Of a stretch of DNA of 15,857 nucleotides, positions 5,623-13,246 are shown in pieces. Source of the stretch: an uncultured Oscillospiraceae bacterium (GTDB lineage Bacteria > Bacillota > Clostridia > Oscillospirales > Oscillospiraceae); NCBI GenBank assembly GCA_934636305.1, contig CAKUAM010000045.1:1-15857 (forward strand), in the 5' to 3' direction. Made by a program: the position numbers and the translations under genes. The first letter of the stretch is position 1. Every line of letters starts with the position of its first letter. The notes under the pieces are model-generated. The model saw only the letters and a program-made list of their open reading frames with translations, ran no database searches and was not told the origin of the DNA.

Positions 5623-7134
5623 ATGGGCGAAGAATATGTTTTAAGAGCAGAGAACATCTCAAAATCCTTCTATTGCAACAAGGTTCTTGACAATGTTGAA
5701 ATCAGTCTGAAGGCGGGCCATGTTCACGCGCTCTGCGGCGAAAATGGTGCCGGAAAATCTACACTTTTGAAAATCATCACCGGCCTTTATACAAAGGATT
5801 CGGGTTCTATCTATATGGACGGTAAGGAAATCCACGTCGACAGCGTAGAAACGGCAAAAAAATACGGGATTCATGTCGTTCCGCAGGAAATGCAGATGCT
5901 GCGGGAGCTGAGCGTGGCGGAGAATATCTTCCTGGGCAACCTTCCACGCACAAGAGGGGGACTGATCGACTGGAAAACCATGTACAGCCGGGCCAACGAG
6001 ATCAAAAAGATGCTCGGCAAGCATGGGGAGCGGATCAATGTCCGGGAGAAGGTCGGTAATCTCGGTATGGGCGCATGGCAGCTGATCGAGATTATGCGCG
6101 CCTTTACCAGTGACCAGCTGCGCGTGATTGCCTTTGACGAGCCGACGGCGGCATTATCGGACAGCGAGGTTGAGGCGCTGTTTGCCATGATCCGCGACCT
6201 GAAGGCACGCGGAATTGCAATTGTCTACGTCAGCCACAGAATGAAGGAAATCTTTGAGGTCTGCGACGAGGTCTCCATTTTCCGCGACGGCCAGTATATT
6301 GGTACGCGAGACGTGGCGCAGACGAGCAATGACGAGCTGATCTCCATGATGATCGGGCGAAATCTGAATATATTCGGCGATCAGGCACACGGCCGGGACG
6401 TGCGGAAGGAAATTGCGCTGAAGGCTACGGGCTTCAGCCATGGCAAGCACTATCAGGATATCTCTCTGGAGGTGCACAAGGGAGAAATCCTTGGCATGTA
6501 CGGACTCGTCGGCGCCGGACGCACGGAATTTGCACGCGGTCTGTTCGGCATTGATCCGAAGGACGCGGGCGAGGTTGAGATGGGCGGGAAAAAGGTTACG
6601 ATCAAAACGCCGATGCAGGCGATCCGCCACGGCATGGGCATGGTCACAGAGAACCGCCGCGAGGAGGGGCTGATGCTCAATGCCTCGCTCAAATGGAATT
6701 TCAGTATGACCAATTTCCCGGCGATTATGGATAAGGCGCATAATCTGAACCGGAAGAAGGAGGACGCCTATGCCAGACGCGGTATGGAAATCTTCCGCGT
6801 CAAGGCGACAGGCTTTGAACAGCACGCGGGCGGCCTGTCCGGCGGCAACCAGCAGAAGGTTGTGCTTGCCAAGTGGGTTCTGGCGGACTGCGACGTTCTG
6901 ATCGTGGACGAGCCGACACGCGGCATTGACGTTGGCGCAAAGGCGGAGGTTTATCAGGCACTGCACCAGCTGGCAAGCGAAGGAAAGGCAATCATCATGA
7001 TTTCCTCGGAGCTGCCGGAGATTCTGGGCGTCAGCGACCGGATCGTTGTCATGTGTGAGGGCCGGAAAACGGCGGAGCTCGTCAATGAGAATCTGTCGGA
7101 GGAAGATGTCATTCAGTACGCATTCTCGTCGTAA
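5623..7134 (+). CDS. CUT2-type sugar ABC importer ATP-binding protein (RbsA/AraG/MglA-like, two nucleotide-binding domains)
   Basis: This is a 503-residue cytoplasmic ATPase energising the two permeases. The N-terminal domain has Walker A GENGAGKST (39-47), the Q-loop VPQEM (86-90), Walker B VIAFDEPTAAL (168-178) and the switch YVSHRM (202-207). Its signature is degenerate (NLGMGAWQLIEIMRA, 146-160), as is usual in this family and similar to AraG. The C-terminal domain has the family's defective Walker A, GLVGAGRTEF (294-303), an intact signature LSGGNQQKV (405-413) and Walker B VLIVDEPTRGID (425-436). The start at 5623 was chosen over the in-frame ATG at 5545. GAGG lies 7 bases upstream, the homology begins there, and the longer form would include 26 residues encoded by a GC-rich hairpin region. 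The length matches the family's usual 490-510. Confidence 0.95.
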   Translation: MGEEYVLRAENISKSFYCNKVLDNVEISLKAGHVHALCGENGAGKSTLLKIITGLYTKDSGSIYMDGKEIHVDSVETAKKYGIHVVPQEMQMLRELSVAENIFLGNLPRTRGGLIDWKTMYSRANEIKKMLGKHGERINVREKVGNLGMGAWQLIEIMRAFTSDQLRVIAFDEPTAALSDSEVEALFAMIRDLKARGIAIVYVSHRMKEIFEVCDEVSIFRDGQYIGTRDVAQTSNDELISMMIGRNLNIFGDQAHGRDVRKEIALKATGFSHGKHYQDISLEVHKGEILGMYGLVGAGRTEFARGLFGIDPKDAGEVEMGGKKVTIKTPMQAIRHGMGMVTENRREEGLMLNASLKWNFSMTNFPAIMDKAHNLNRKKEDAYARRGMEIFRVKATGFEQHAGGLSGGNQQKVVLAKWVLADCDVLIVDEPTRGIDVGAKAEVYQALHQLASEGKAIIMISSELPEILGVSDRIVVMCEGRKTAELVNENLSEEDVIQYAFSS

Positions 7135-7184
7135 CCACCGCGGAATCACGCAATGGGGGCAGGCAGGAAAGAGATACGTGCCGG

Positions 7185-7198
7185 CCCCGAAAGGGGAG
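7185..7198 (+). promoter_or_regulatory. GAAA-tetraloop hairpin enclosing the permease Shine-Dalgarno
   Basis: CCCC (7185-7188) and GGGG (7193-7196) pair across a GAAA tetraloop, and the GGGGAG used as ribosome binding site for the ATG at 7204 forms the 3' side of the stem. The ribosome binding site is thus partly hidden in the mRNA and may limit first-permease translation or couple it to passage of upstream ribosomes. The stem is only 4 bp, so the effect may be modest. Confidence 0.35.
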
Positions 7199-7203
7199 TC
7201 AAT

Positions 7204-8178
7204 ATGTCTGAAACTACTCAAACGCGCAGAAAAACCTTGAATCTGAACCGGGATGCGCGGCAGAACATCATTATCATTGCGGCGCTGCTGTTCGTGATGC
7301 TGTTTTTTGGCATCAAATCACCGTATTTTTTAAAGCCGGCCAACCTTGCCGCGCTGCTTGTTGCGGCAGTTCCGCTGGCGCTGATTGGCCTGGGCGAGAG
7401 CCTGTGTCTGCTGCTTGGGACGTTTGATATGTCTGTCGGCATGGTTGCGTCACTGTCCGGCATCATCTGGACGACCTTCATCTCGCAGCTGGGTGTGCCG
7501 ACCTATCTGGCGCTGGCAATTGCGCTGGTGTTTGGCTTGTTGTCCGGCCTGATTGGCGGTCTGGCAGTAGCCTATCTCAATATGCCGGCGTGGATGGCCA
7601 CCTATGCGCTGATGCAGATCTGGAAGGGGATCATCTATATCATCACCGGCGGCGACGCCGTGCGGATGACGAAGTTCAAGGCATTCAAATACCTTGGTCA
7701 GTACAAGCTGTTCGGCTCGCCGATTACCTGGGCCGTCATTATTATGGTCGTGATCTACGTGGTGATGTATTTTATTCTGCGTCACACGGCGCTGGGCCGC
7801 AGCCTGTTTGTGGTCGGCGGAAACGTAGAGGCAGCGAAGAATGTCGGTATCCGGATCCGCGGCTGTCAGATCTTCGCGTTTATGATGAGCGGTCTGCTGG
7901 CGGCGCTCGGCGGCGCGCTGTTTGCCTCGCGATCCGGCTCCGGGCAGCCGGTCATCGGTGAGCTATACGCCATGCAGGGTATTGCCGGTGCGGTCATCGG
8001 CGGTACGGCCATGATTGGCGGCAAGACGAATGTGCTGATGACGTTTGCCGGCGTTATGTTCGTTGTGTGTATGCAAAACGGCCTGAACATGATCGCGGTT
8101 CCAGCGTTCTATCAGCACATCACCACGGGCCTTGTCCTCGTTCTGGCAATTCTGGTCCAGACCGAGCGGCCGAAATGA
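7204..8178 (+). CDS. CUT2-type sugar ABC importer permease (RbsC-like), first of two
   Basis: This is a 324-residue integral membrane protein with many hydrophobic segments (for example 21-37, 46-72, 101-124, 175-192, 222-242, 276-293 and 303-318). The conserved stretch GTFDMSVGMVASLSG (72-86), the cytoplasmic loop LFVVGGNVEAAKNVGI (201-216) that contacts the ATPase, and GGTAMIGGKTN (266-276) are RbsC-family hallmarks. The ATG at 7204 was chosen over the in-frame ATG at 7153 because GGGGAG lies just upstream and the extra 17 residues look like leader. A second, non-identical permease follows after 21 bases, so the membrane channel is probably a heterodimer as in LsrCD-type systems (inference). 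Confidence 0.94.
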   Translation: MSETTQTRRKTLNLNRDARQNIIIIAALLFVMLFFGIKSPYFLKPANLAALLVAAVPLALIGLGESLCLLLGTFDMSVGMVASLSGIIWTTFISQLGVPTYLALAIALVFGLLSGLIGGLAVAYLNMPAWMATYALMQIWKGIIYIITGGDAVRMTKFKAFKYLGQYKLFGSPITWAVIIMVVIYVVMYFILRHTALGRSLFVVGGNVEAAKNVGIRIRGCQIFAFMMSGLLAALGGALFASRSGSGQPVIGELYAMQGIAGAVIGGTAMIGGKTNVLMTFAGVMFVVCMQNGLNMIAVPAFYQHITTGLVLVLAILVQTERPK

Positions 8179-8199
8179 GCGGAAAGCGAGGATAGGGTT

Positions 8200-9177
8200 A
8201 TGGAAAAGACAAAAACACTCTCGACGAAGCTGCAGGGCAAAACGAAGGAGCAGGTTCAGCCGTTCATTATCTTTGGCACGCTGATTCTTGTTGTCCTGAT
8301 TTTCACGCTGATCAATCCAAGCTTCTTTTCGCTGAAGAATTTCCACAGCATTCTGCTGACGAGCGTTGTTGTAGGCATCATCGCGGTCGGTGAGTGCGTG
8401 GCACTCACGGCAACCTACTTTGACATGTCTGTCGGTATGGTGGCGGCGATGGGCGGACTGACGGCAGCGTCAATCATGCATGCCACAGGCTCGGTTGCAC
8501 TGGCGGTGCTTGGCGGCCTGGTGCTTGGCGTGGTGTGCGGCCTGCTTGCCGGCCTGTGCGTGTCCATGCTCAATATGAACGCGTTTATTACGACCTTCGC
8601 ATTGCAGGAGATTTACCGCGGCATCATCTATATTTTCACAGACGGGTTCCCGATCTCGCTGTTCAATGCGGAGTATGCGGAGTATACCAAGTGGGGCCAG
8701 ATGAAGGTGTTCGGGTTTTTGCAGTTCCCGATTCTGGCGCTGGCCATTGTGTACATACTGGTGGCGCTGTTCATGCGCTTCCGAAAGCTTGGGCGCAGCA
8801 TTTATCTTGTCGGCGGCAATGCCAAGTGCGCGCATATCTGCGGCATCAAGCTGCATGCGGTGCAGATCTTCTGCTTTGTGCTGTGCAATGTGCTCGCGTC
8901 GTTTGCAGGCATGCTGTATGCCAGCCGGACGGGCTCCGCATCTGCGTTCCTGGGCGAAAATATCGTCATGGAATCCATTGCGGCAACCATTGTCGGCGGT
9001 ACGTCGATGGCGGGCGGCAAGAGTAACCTTGGCCTGACCTTCGTGGGCGTTCTGATTGTCTACGGCGTCAAGAATGGCCTCATTATGGTGGGGCTGCCCG
9101 ATTTCTATCAGTACATTGCCATCGGCATCATTTTGTTCCTGGCAGTTATGATGCAGGTGGAGCGGAAAAAGAACTGA
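8200..9177 (+). CDS. CUT2-type sugar ABC importer permease (RbsC-like), second of two
   Basis: This is a 325-residue polytopic membrane protein and a clear paralogue of the preceding permease. It has ATYFDMSVGMVAAMGG (71-86), IYLVGGNAKCAHICGI (201-216), YASRTGSASAF (240-250), VGGTSMAGGKSN (265-276) and a closing MMQVERKK that matches LVQTERPK in its neighbour. The motifs fall at the same residue numbers in both proteins, indicating an old gene duplication with steady length. The two are expected to pair in the membrane and receive solute from the lipoprotein encoded at 4229. A GAGG-type ribosome binding site lies in the 21-base gap. Substrate cannot be read from the sequence. Confidence 0.94.
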   Translation: MEKTKTLSTKLQGKTKEQVQPFIIFGTLILVVLIFTLINPSFFSLKNFHSILLTSVVVGIIAVGECVALTATYFDMSVGMVAAMGGLTAASIMHATGSVALAVLGGLVLGVVCGLLAGLCVSMLNMNAFITTFALQEIYRGIIYIFTDGFPISLFNAEYAEYTKWGQMKVFGFLQFPILALAIVYILVALFMRFRKLGRSIYLVGGNAKCAHICGIKLHAVQIFCFVLCNVLASFAGMLYASRTGSASAFLGENIVMESIAATIVGGTSMAGGKSNLGLTFVGVLIVYGVKNGLIMVGLPDFYQYIAIGIILFLAVMMQVERKKN

Positions 9178-9213
9178 GCACAATCAAAAATCAGGAAAGG
9201 AAGGAAAAGTTGT

Positions 9214-9939
9214 ATGAATATTCTCGCAGTCGGCGCGCATCCCGATGATGTTGAAACCATGTGCGCCGGAACGCTGGCCAAATACGCCGCGCAGGGACAT
9301 AAGGTGTTTATTGCTACCGCAACAAACGGGAATATCGGCTCTGCCCATCACACGATGGAGGAGATTGGCCGGATCCGCAAGCAGGAGGCGGCAAACTCGG
9401 CAGCCATCATTGGCGCGGAGTACATCTGCCTGGATTATGACGACGAGATGTTCTTTGAGATCAACCGGGAGACGCGGCTGAAGTTTATCAACCTCGTGCG
9501 TCATTGCAAAGCGGACGTGATTTTTACGCACAACCCGCATGATTATAATCCGGATCATATGCTGACCAGCAAAATCATTAATGATATTGCGGTCATGATC
9601 CCGATTGCCCATCTGAAAACGGAGGAGGATCCGTATGATGTGATCCCGTCGATCTGGTACTTTGAGCCGGCAAACTCCATGGGCTTTGTGCCGACGGATT
9701 ATGTGGATATCACGGATTTCTATGAGACGAAGATGAAAATGCTCGGCTGCATGGAAAGCCAGAAGCAGTGGATGGTCGACAACTATAAGCAGCTCGGCGG
9801 CGATACAGAGCGCTTCTTTGACACGATCCGCATTACATCGGAGTTTCGCGGTATGCAGGCCGGCTGCAAATACGCGGAGGGCTTTATCCGCGCACTGGAC
9901 GGCTATCGCACAAGACTGACGGAGCGGGTGCTCCCCTGA
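9214..9939 (+). CDS. PIG-L/LmbE-family zinc-dependent N-deacetylase
   Basis: This is a 241-residue cytoplasmic enzyme. The family signature AHPDDVE (8-14) supplies the N-terminal zinc ligands and catalytic aspartate, and HNPHDYNPDH (106-115) supplies the downstream histidine motif. Members remove the acyl group, usually acetyl, from N-acylated amino sugars or related compounds (GlcNAc-PI, GlcNAc-inositol in mycothiol synthesis, N-acetylchitobiose-type substrates, teicoplanin-type glycosides). A purine-rich Shine-Dalgarno (AGGAAGGAAAAG) precedes the ATG. Its place directly after the importer and before an aminotransferase suggests that it exposes the amine on an imported N-acylated sugar or cyclitol (inference). 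Glycan or antibiotic tailoring is an alternative, but no glycosyltransferase is present. Confidence 0.9.
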   Translation: MNILAVGAHPDDVETMCAGTLAKYAAQGHKVFIATATNGNIGSAHHTMEEIGRIRKQEAANSAAIIGAEYICLDYDDEMFFEINRETRLKFINLVRHCKADVIFTHNPHDYNPDHMLTSKIINDIAVMIPIAHLKTEEDPYDVIPSIWYFEPANSMGFVPTDYVDITDFYETKMKMLGCMESQKQWMVDNYKQLGGDTERFFDTIRITSEFRGMQAGCKYAEGFIRALDGYRTRLTERVLP

Positions 9940-9989
9940 ACGTAAGAAAATCGCAGAGGCGAACAAAAATTTATCATTGAAGGATCAAC

Positions 9990-10010
9990 ATGAAAAATAG
10001 GAGGACATGA
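9990..10010 (+). other. Possible hexapeptide upstream ORF (MKNRRT)
   Basis: An ATG at 9990 follows AAGGA (9980-9984) with 5-base spacing and opens six codons whose TGA (10008-10010) overlaps the ATG at 10007. Its sequence contains the AGGAGG used by the aminotransferase gene. It could couple translation across the 73-base gap. Chance is a serious alternative. Confidence 0.2.
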
Positions 10011-10012
10011 TT

Positions 10013-11227
10013 ATGGCAGGCGGACCTGGATCTTATGTGCTTGGTGCAGAGGAAAAGAAGGAAGTTATGGACGTGCTGGAGGGCGGCAATCTGTTCCGCT
10101 ACGGCACGCCGGGCGTAGACGGCTTCCAGGCAAAGGTCGCTACGTTTGAAAAGGAAATGGCAGAGCGGCTGGGCCACAAGCATGTTGTTGCAACAAGCTC
10201 CGGCACAGGCTCTCTGATGTGCTGCCTCGCAGCGCTTGGCATCGGCATGGGTGACGAGGTGATTGTTCCCGGCTATACGTTTATTGCATCTATTGCGACA
10301 ATCGCCATGATGAATGCGGTGCCTATCTTGGCGGAAATTGACGAGTCGCTGACCATGGACCCAACCAAGATTGAAAAGCTGATTACGCCCAAAACCAAGG
10401 CAATCATGCCGGTTCATATGCTGGGTAATCCGTGCGACATGGATCCCATTATGGAGATTGCCAGAAAGCATAACCTGTATGTGATTGAGGACTGCTGCCA
10501 GGCGGTTGGCGCGCAGTACAAGGGCAAGCGCCTTGGCACCATCGGTAATATGGGCGCATACTCTCTGAATGTGTTCAAGACCATCACAACCGGCGACGGC
10601 GGCTTCGTCGGAACCTCGGACGATGAGCTCTACGAGCGCGCCTTCGGCTTCCACGATCAGGGTCATAAGCCGTCGCGCATGGGCGTTGAGGTGGGCAACC
10701 GTTCGATGGTCGGCATGAACATGCGCATGAACGAGCTCTCCGGTGCTGTTGCCGTGGCCCAGGGCAGAAAGCTCGATGGGATTCTGGAGACGCTGCGTAC
10801 CAAGAAGAAGGAGCTCAAGGATCAGCTGCAGGGCATTCAGGGCCTCGGGTTCCGCCGGATCAACGACGAGAACGAGTGTGCGACGCTGCTGACGCTGCTG
10901 TTTGACACCAAGGAGCTGGCAGATCGGTTCTGCGCGAAGATGGGCACTGCACCGATCGCCAATTCCGGCTGGCATGTATACAACAACATGGAGCAGATTC
11001 TGGAGAAAAAGACCTGGACGGATAATCATCCGTTCCATCTGGCCGATGTGCACTATCAGAAGCACATGCTGCCGCAGACGGACGATATCCTGAACCGCGC
11101 GGTCAATATCTCCATCGGTGTGGTCGATAAGGGCCTTGGCTCTGGCTGCGGCATCAATATCAACTCCTCCGAGGAGGAAATCAACGCAGTGGCAAAGCAC
11201 ATCCGAGAGGTTATTGAGAGCCTGTAA
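10013..11227 (+). CDS. DegT/DnrJ/EryC1/StrS-family PLP-dependent aminotransferase
   Basis: This is a 404-residue fold-type I aminotransferase acting on keto sugars, keto cyclitols or their amines. The internal aldimine lysine is K189 in SLNVFKTITTGDGG. The cofactor-ring residues are IEDCCQAVG (158-166; D160 and Q163), and TSSGTGSL (61-68) is the phosphate-binding turn. GDEVIVPGYTFIAS (80-93) is also typical. AGGAGG (9999-10004) is 8 bases from the ATG at 10013 and only 2 from the alternative ATG at 10007, so 10013 is preferred. The family is best known for making amino sugars and aminocyclitols such as scyllo-inosamine. Between an N-deacetylase and a dehydrogenase in an import operon, the reverse reaction, amine to ketone with 2-oxoglutarate or pyruvate as acceptor, is more sensible (inference). 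Confidence 0.93.
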   Translation: MAGGPGSYVLGAEEKKEVMDVLEGGNLFRYGTPGVDGFQAKVATFEKEMAERLGHKHVVATSSGTGSLMCCLAALGIGMGDEVIVPGYTFIASIATIAMMNAVPILAEIDESLTMDPTKIEKLITPKTKAIMPVHMLGNPCDMDPIMEIARKHNLYVIEDCCQAVGAQYKGKRLGTIGNMGAYSLNVFKTITTGDGGFVGTSDDELYERAFGFHDQGHKPSRMGVEVGNRSMVGMNMRMNELSGAVAVAQGRKLDGILETLRTKKKELKDQLQGIQGLGFRRINDENECATLLTLLFDTKELADRFCAKMGTAPIANSGWHVYNNMEQILEKKTWTDNHPFHLADVHYQKHMLPQTDDILNRAVNISIGVVDKGLGSGCGININSSEEEINAVAKHIREVIESL

Positions 11228-11249
11228 GACTGGCACAGGAGGAACCAAG

Positions 11250-12380
11250 ATGAAAAAGATCAAGACGGCGGTAGTGGGCTGCGGGTCGATCAGCGACATT
11301 TACATGACAAATCTGACAAATGGGAAGTTCACGGTGATGGAGCTGGTTGCGTGCAGCGATCTGATGGTGGACCGCATGAATGCCAGCGCAGCAAAGTTCG
11401 GCGTCAAAGCCATGAGCCTTGACGAGATCTGCGCGGATCCGGAAATTGAGCTGGTGATCTGCCTGACGACGCCGGCAGCACACTATCCGATTATCAAGCA
11501 GGCGCTGCTGGCCGGCAAGCACGTTTTCTCGGAGAAAATGATTGCAGTTGAGCTTGCGCAGGGCGAGGAGCTTGTCCGGATTGCAAAGGAAAAGGGACTG
11601 CATCTCGGTGTTGCGCCGGATACGTTCCTTGGCGCGTCGGTGCAGACGGCAAAGTACATTGTGGAGAAGGGGCTGATCGGCAAGCCGCTCAGCTGCCGGG
11701 CGTCCATCTCCCGCGATTACGGAATTTACGCGGAATTTCTGACGCATCTGGCGAAGAAGGGCGCGGGCATCGGCTTTGATATGGGCGGATATTACCTGAC
11801 AGCGCTGGCGGCGATTCTTGGCCCGGTGGCAAAGGTCGCAGCGTTCACGGCGACAAATGAGCCGCACCGCGTCAACACGCGCATCGGTGCGCCGGGCTTT
11901 GCGCAGGAATACGACGTGCAGGTGCCGAATGTGATTACGGCGTCCTTGCAGTATGCAAATGGTGTGCTCGGCACGCTGCATATGAACTCCGACTGCATTG
12001 AAGATGAGGAAACGTGCCTGAAGATCTACGGCACGGAGGGCATTCTCACGATGGGCGACCCGAACCAGTTCGGCGCGCCGGTGTATCTGCAGAAGCCGCT
12101 GTGTGAGCCGGTGGAATTTCCGCTTACGCATGGGTATCAGGAAAACTCCCGCGGCCTGGGCGCGGCGGAGATGGCGTGGTCGATTCTGGCCGGGCGTGAT
12201 CACCGCGCAAGCAAGGAGATGGCGTACCACGTGTTTGAGACGATGCACGGCATCATGATCAGTGCAGAGACGGGACGTATTTATACGCTTGCATCGACGT
12301 TTGAGACGCCGGCAGCACTGCCGGCAGGCTACCGCAGCGTGGGCGACTGGTCCCGCAAGGAGGAAAGCGCGTTGATCTGA
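11250..12380 (+). CDS. Gfo/Idh/MocA-family NAD(P)-dependent oxidoreductase
   Basis: This is a 376-residue cytoplasmic dehydrogenase. The N-terminal Rossmann fold shows AVVGCGSIS (7-15), CLTTPAAHY (71-79) and the catalytic-lysine motif GKHVFSEKM (89-97, K96). The substrate domain has GIGFDMGGYYLTAL (173-186). There the D-x-G-x-H histidine of many members is Y181, a variant also typical of the DxGGYY subgroup. AGGAGG lies 7 bases before the ATG at 11250. A longer open frame from 11118 overlaps the aminotransferase gene and lacks family similarity. Relatives oxidise or reduce hydroxyls of sugars, inositols and inosamines; the MocA name comes from rhizopine (methyl-scyllo-inosamine) catabolism. 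Acting after the aminotransferase, it could oxidise a second ring hydroxyl or reduce the keto group formed (inference). Confidence 0.93.
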   Translation: MKKIKTAVVGCGSISDIYMTNLTNGKFTVMELVACSDLMVDRMNASAAKFGVKAMSLDEICADPEIELVICLTTPAAHYPIIKQALLAGKHVFSEKMIAVELAQGEELVRIAKEKGLHLGVAPDTFLGASVQTAKYIVEKGLIGKPLSCRASISRDYGIYAEFLTHLAKKGAGIGFDMGGYYLTALAAILGPVAKVAAFTATNEPHRVNTRIGAPGFAQEYDVQVPNVITASLQYANGVLGTLHMNSDCIEDEETCLKIYGTEGILTMGDPNQFGAPVYLQKPLCEPVEFPLTHGYQENSRGLGAAEMAWSILAGRDHRASKEMAYHVFETMHGIMISAETGRIYTLASTFETPAALPAGYRSVGDWSRKEESALI

Positions 12381-12396
12381 AGGACAGGAGGCACGC

Positions 12397-13191
12397 ATGC
12401 GAACTGTACAGATGGAATATCTGCGTCCGGACGAGATTCAGGCTGAGCGCGTACGCCGCTCGATTGTCTATCTGCCGGTCGGTCCGCTGGAATGGCATGG
12501 CCCGGCGATGCCGTATGGGACGGATCCGCTGGTTGCGCAGGAACTGGCCCGGCGCGCAGCGGTGCGGACGGGCGGCGTGGTGATGCCGACGCTGTTTGTG
12601 GGAACCGAGCGTGAACGGTCGCCGCAGATTCTGCGGGACAAGGGCTTTGACCATGCCGATTCCATGTATGTGATTGGTATGGATGTGCCAAAAAACAGCA
12701 TGAAAAGCTTTTATGCGCGTGAGGACATGTTTGCGCTTATGATCCGGGAGCATCTGCGCCTTCTGGTGCAGCAGCAGTACCGTCTGATCGTGATTGTAAA
12801 CGGGCATGGTGCGCTTGGCCAGCGCGACACGCTCGACCGTCTGGCAGTGGAGTTTACGAATGAAACACCGGCGAAGGTCATAGTCGGCTTCCCGACGATT
12901 GCGCGCGAGGGCGAGACAGTGGACTTTGGACATGCGTGCTGCGCGGAGACGTCGCTGATGCGGTATCTGCATGAGCACTGCGTGGATCTGGGCCTGTACC
13001 CGCCGCGTGAGGTCAAGCTGCGCTATACCGATTGGGGGATTGCGGACGACTGTGTGTTTACGGGCAATCCGTCTGCGGATAAGTGCGTCCAGTTTGATCC
13101 GCGCGATGCAACGGCAGAGCTCGGCAGCCGGTATTTCCAGACGGCGCTGGAGACGTTGTGTGCGCAGGTGATGGAGGCTTACCAGGCATAA
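12397..13191 (+). CDS. Creatininase-family metallohydrolase
   Basis: This is a 264-residue enzyme. Creatininase-fold motifs in order are PVGPLEWHGPAMPYGTD (27-43; metal ligands E32, H34 and D43), VNGHGALGQ (134-142; H137, corresponding to NGHGGN or NGHYEN in relatives) and DFGHACCAETS (176-186; H179 and E184). The AGGAGG in the 16-base gap fits the ATG at 12397. Family members open cyclic amides (creatinine), deformylate a pyrimidine intermediate, process the mycofactocin peptide, and, to my recollection, cleave a diketo-inositol in a non-phosphorylating inositol pathway. The last role would suit a product of the neighbouring aminotransferase and dehydrogenase. A strong terminator follows directly, making this the last gene of the main transcript segment. 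Confidence 0.9.
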   Translation: MRTVQMEYLRPDEIQAERVRRSIVYLPVGPLEWHGPAMPYGTDPLVAQELARRAAVRTGGVVMPTLFVGTERERSPQILRDKGFDHADSMYVIGMDVPKNSMKSFYAREDMFALMIREHLRLLVQQQYRLIVIVNGHGALGQRDTLDRLAVEFTNETPAKVIVGFPTIAREGETVDFGHACCAETSLMRYLHEHCVDLGLYPPREVKLRYTDWGIADDCVFTGNPSADKCVQFDPRDATAELGSRYFQTALETLCAQVMEAYQA

Positions 13192-13198
13192 AAACAGG

Positions 13199-13229
13199 AA
13201 AAGGGGACGGCTCTGCCGTTCCCTTTTTT
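13199..13229 (+). terminator. Rho-independent terminator inside the operon
   Basis: AAGGGGACGGC (13201-13211) pairs with 13215-13225 (one G-T wobble) around a TCT loop. The stem extends by A-T pairs, and the T run reaches 13229. Only 17 bases separate it from the next ATG (13247), too few for a promoter, so the downstream pair must be reached by read-through or antitermination. Confidence 0.85.
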
Positions 13230-13246
13230 GAAAGGAATCAAACAAG

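Noticed and set aside
4223..5662. Long open frame (479 codons) on the minus strand opposite the binding-protein gene
   Set aside because: It mirrors the plus-strand gene's GC-rich codons, has no recognisable domain, and lies opposite a clear lipoprotein with its own promoter and ribosome binding site.
11118..11249. Extended N-terminus for the MocA-family dehydrogenase
   Set aside because: The extra 44 codons overlap the aminotransferase gene in another frame and lack family similarity. AGGAGG is correctly spaced for the ATG at 11250.
9974..11299. Long minus-strand open frame (441 codons) opposite the aminotransferase gene
   Set aside because: Composition is rich in H, R, L and A, as expected of an antisense shadow, and it shows no motif. 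The plus-strand protein has the complete PLP enzyme signature.
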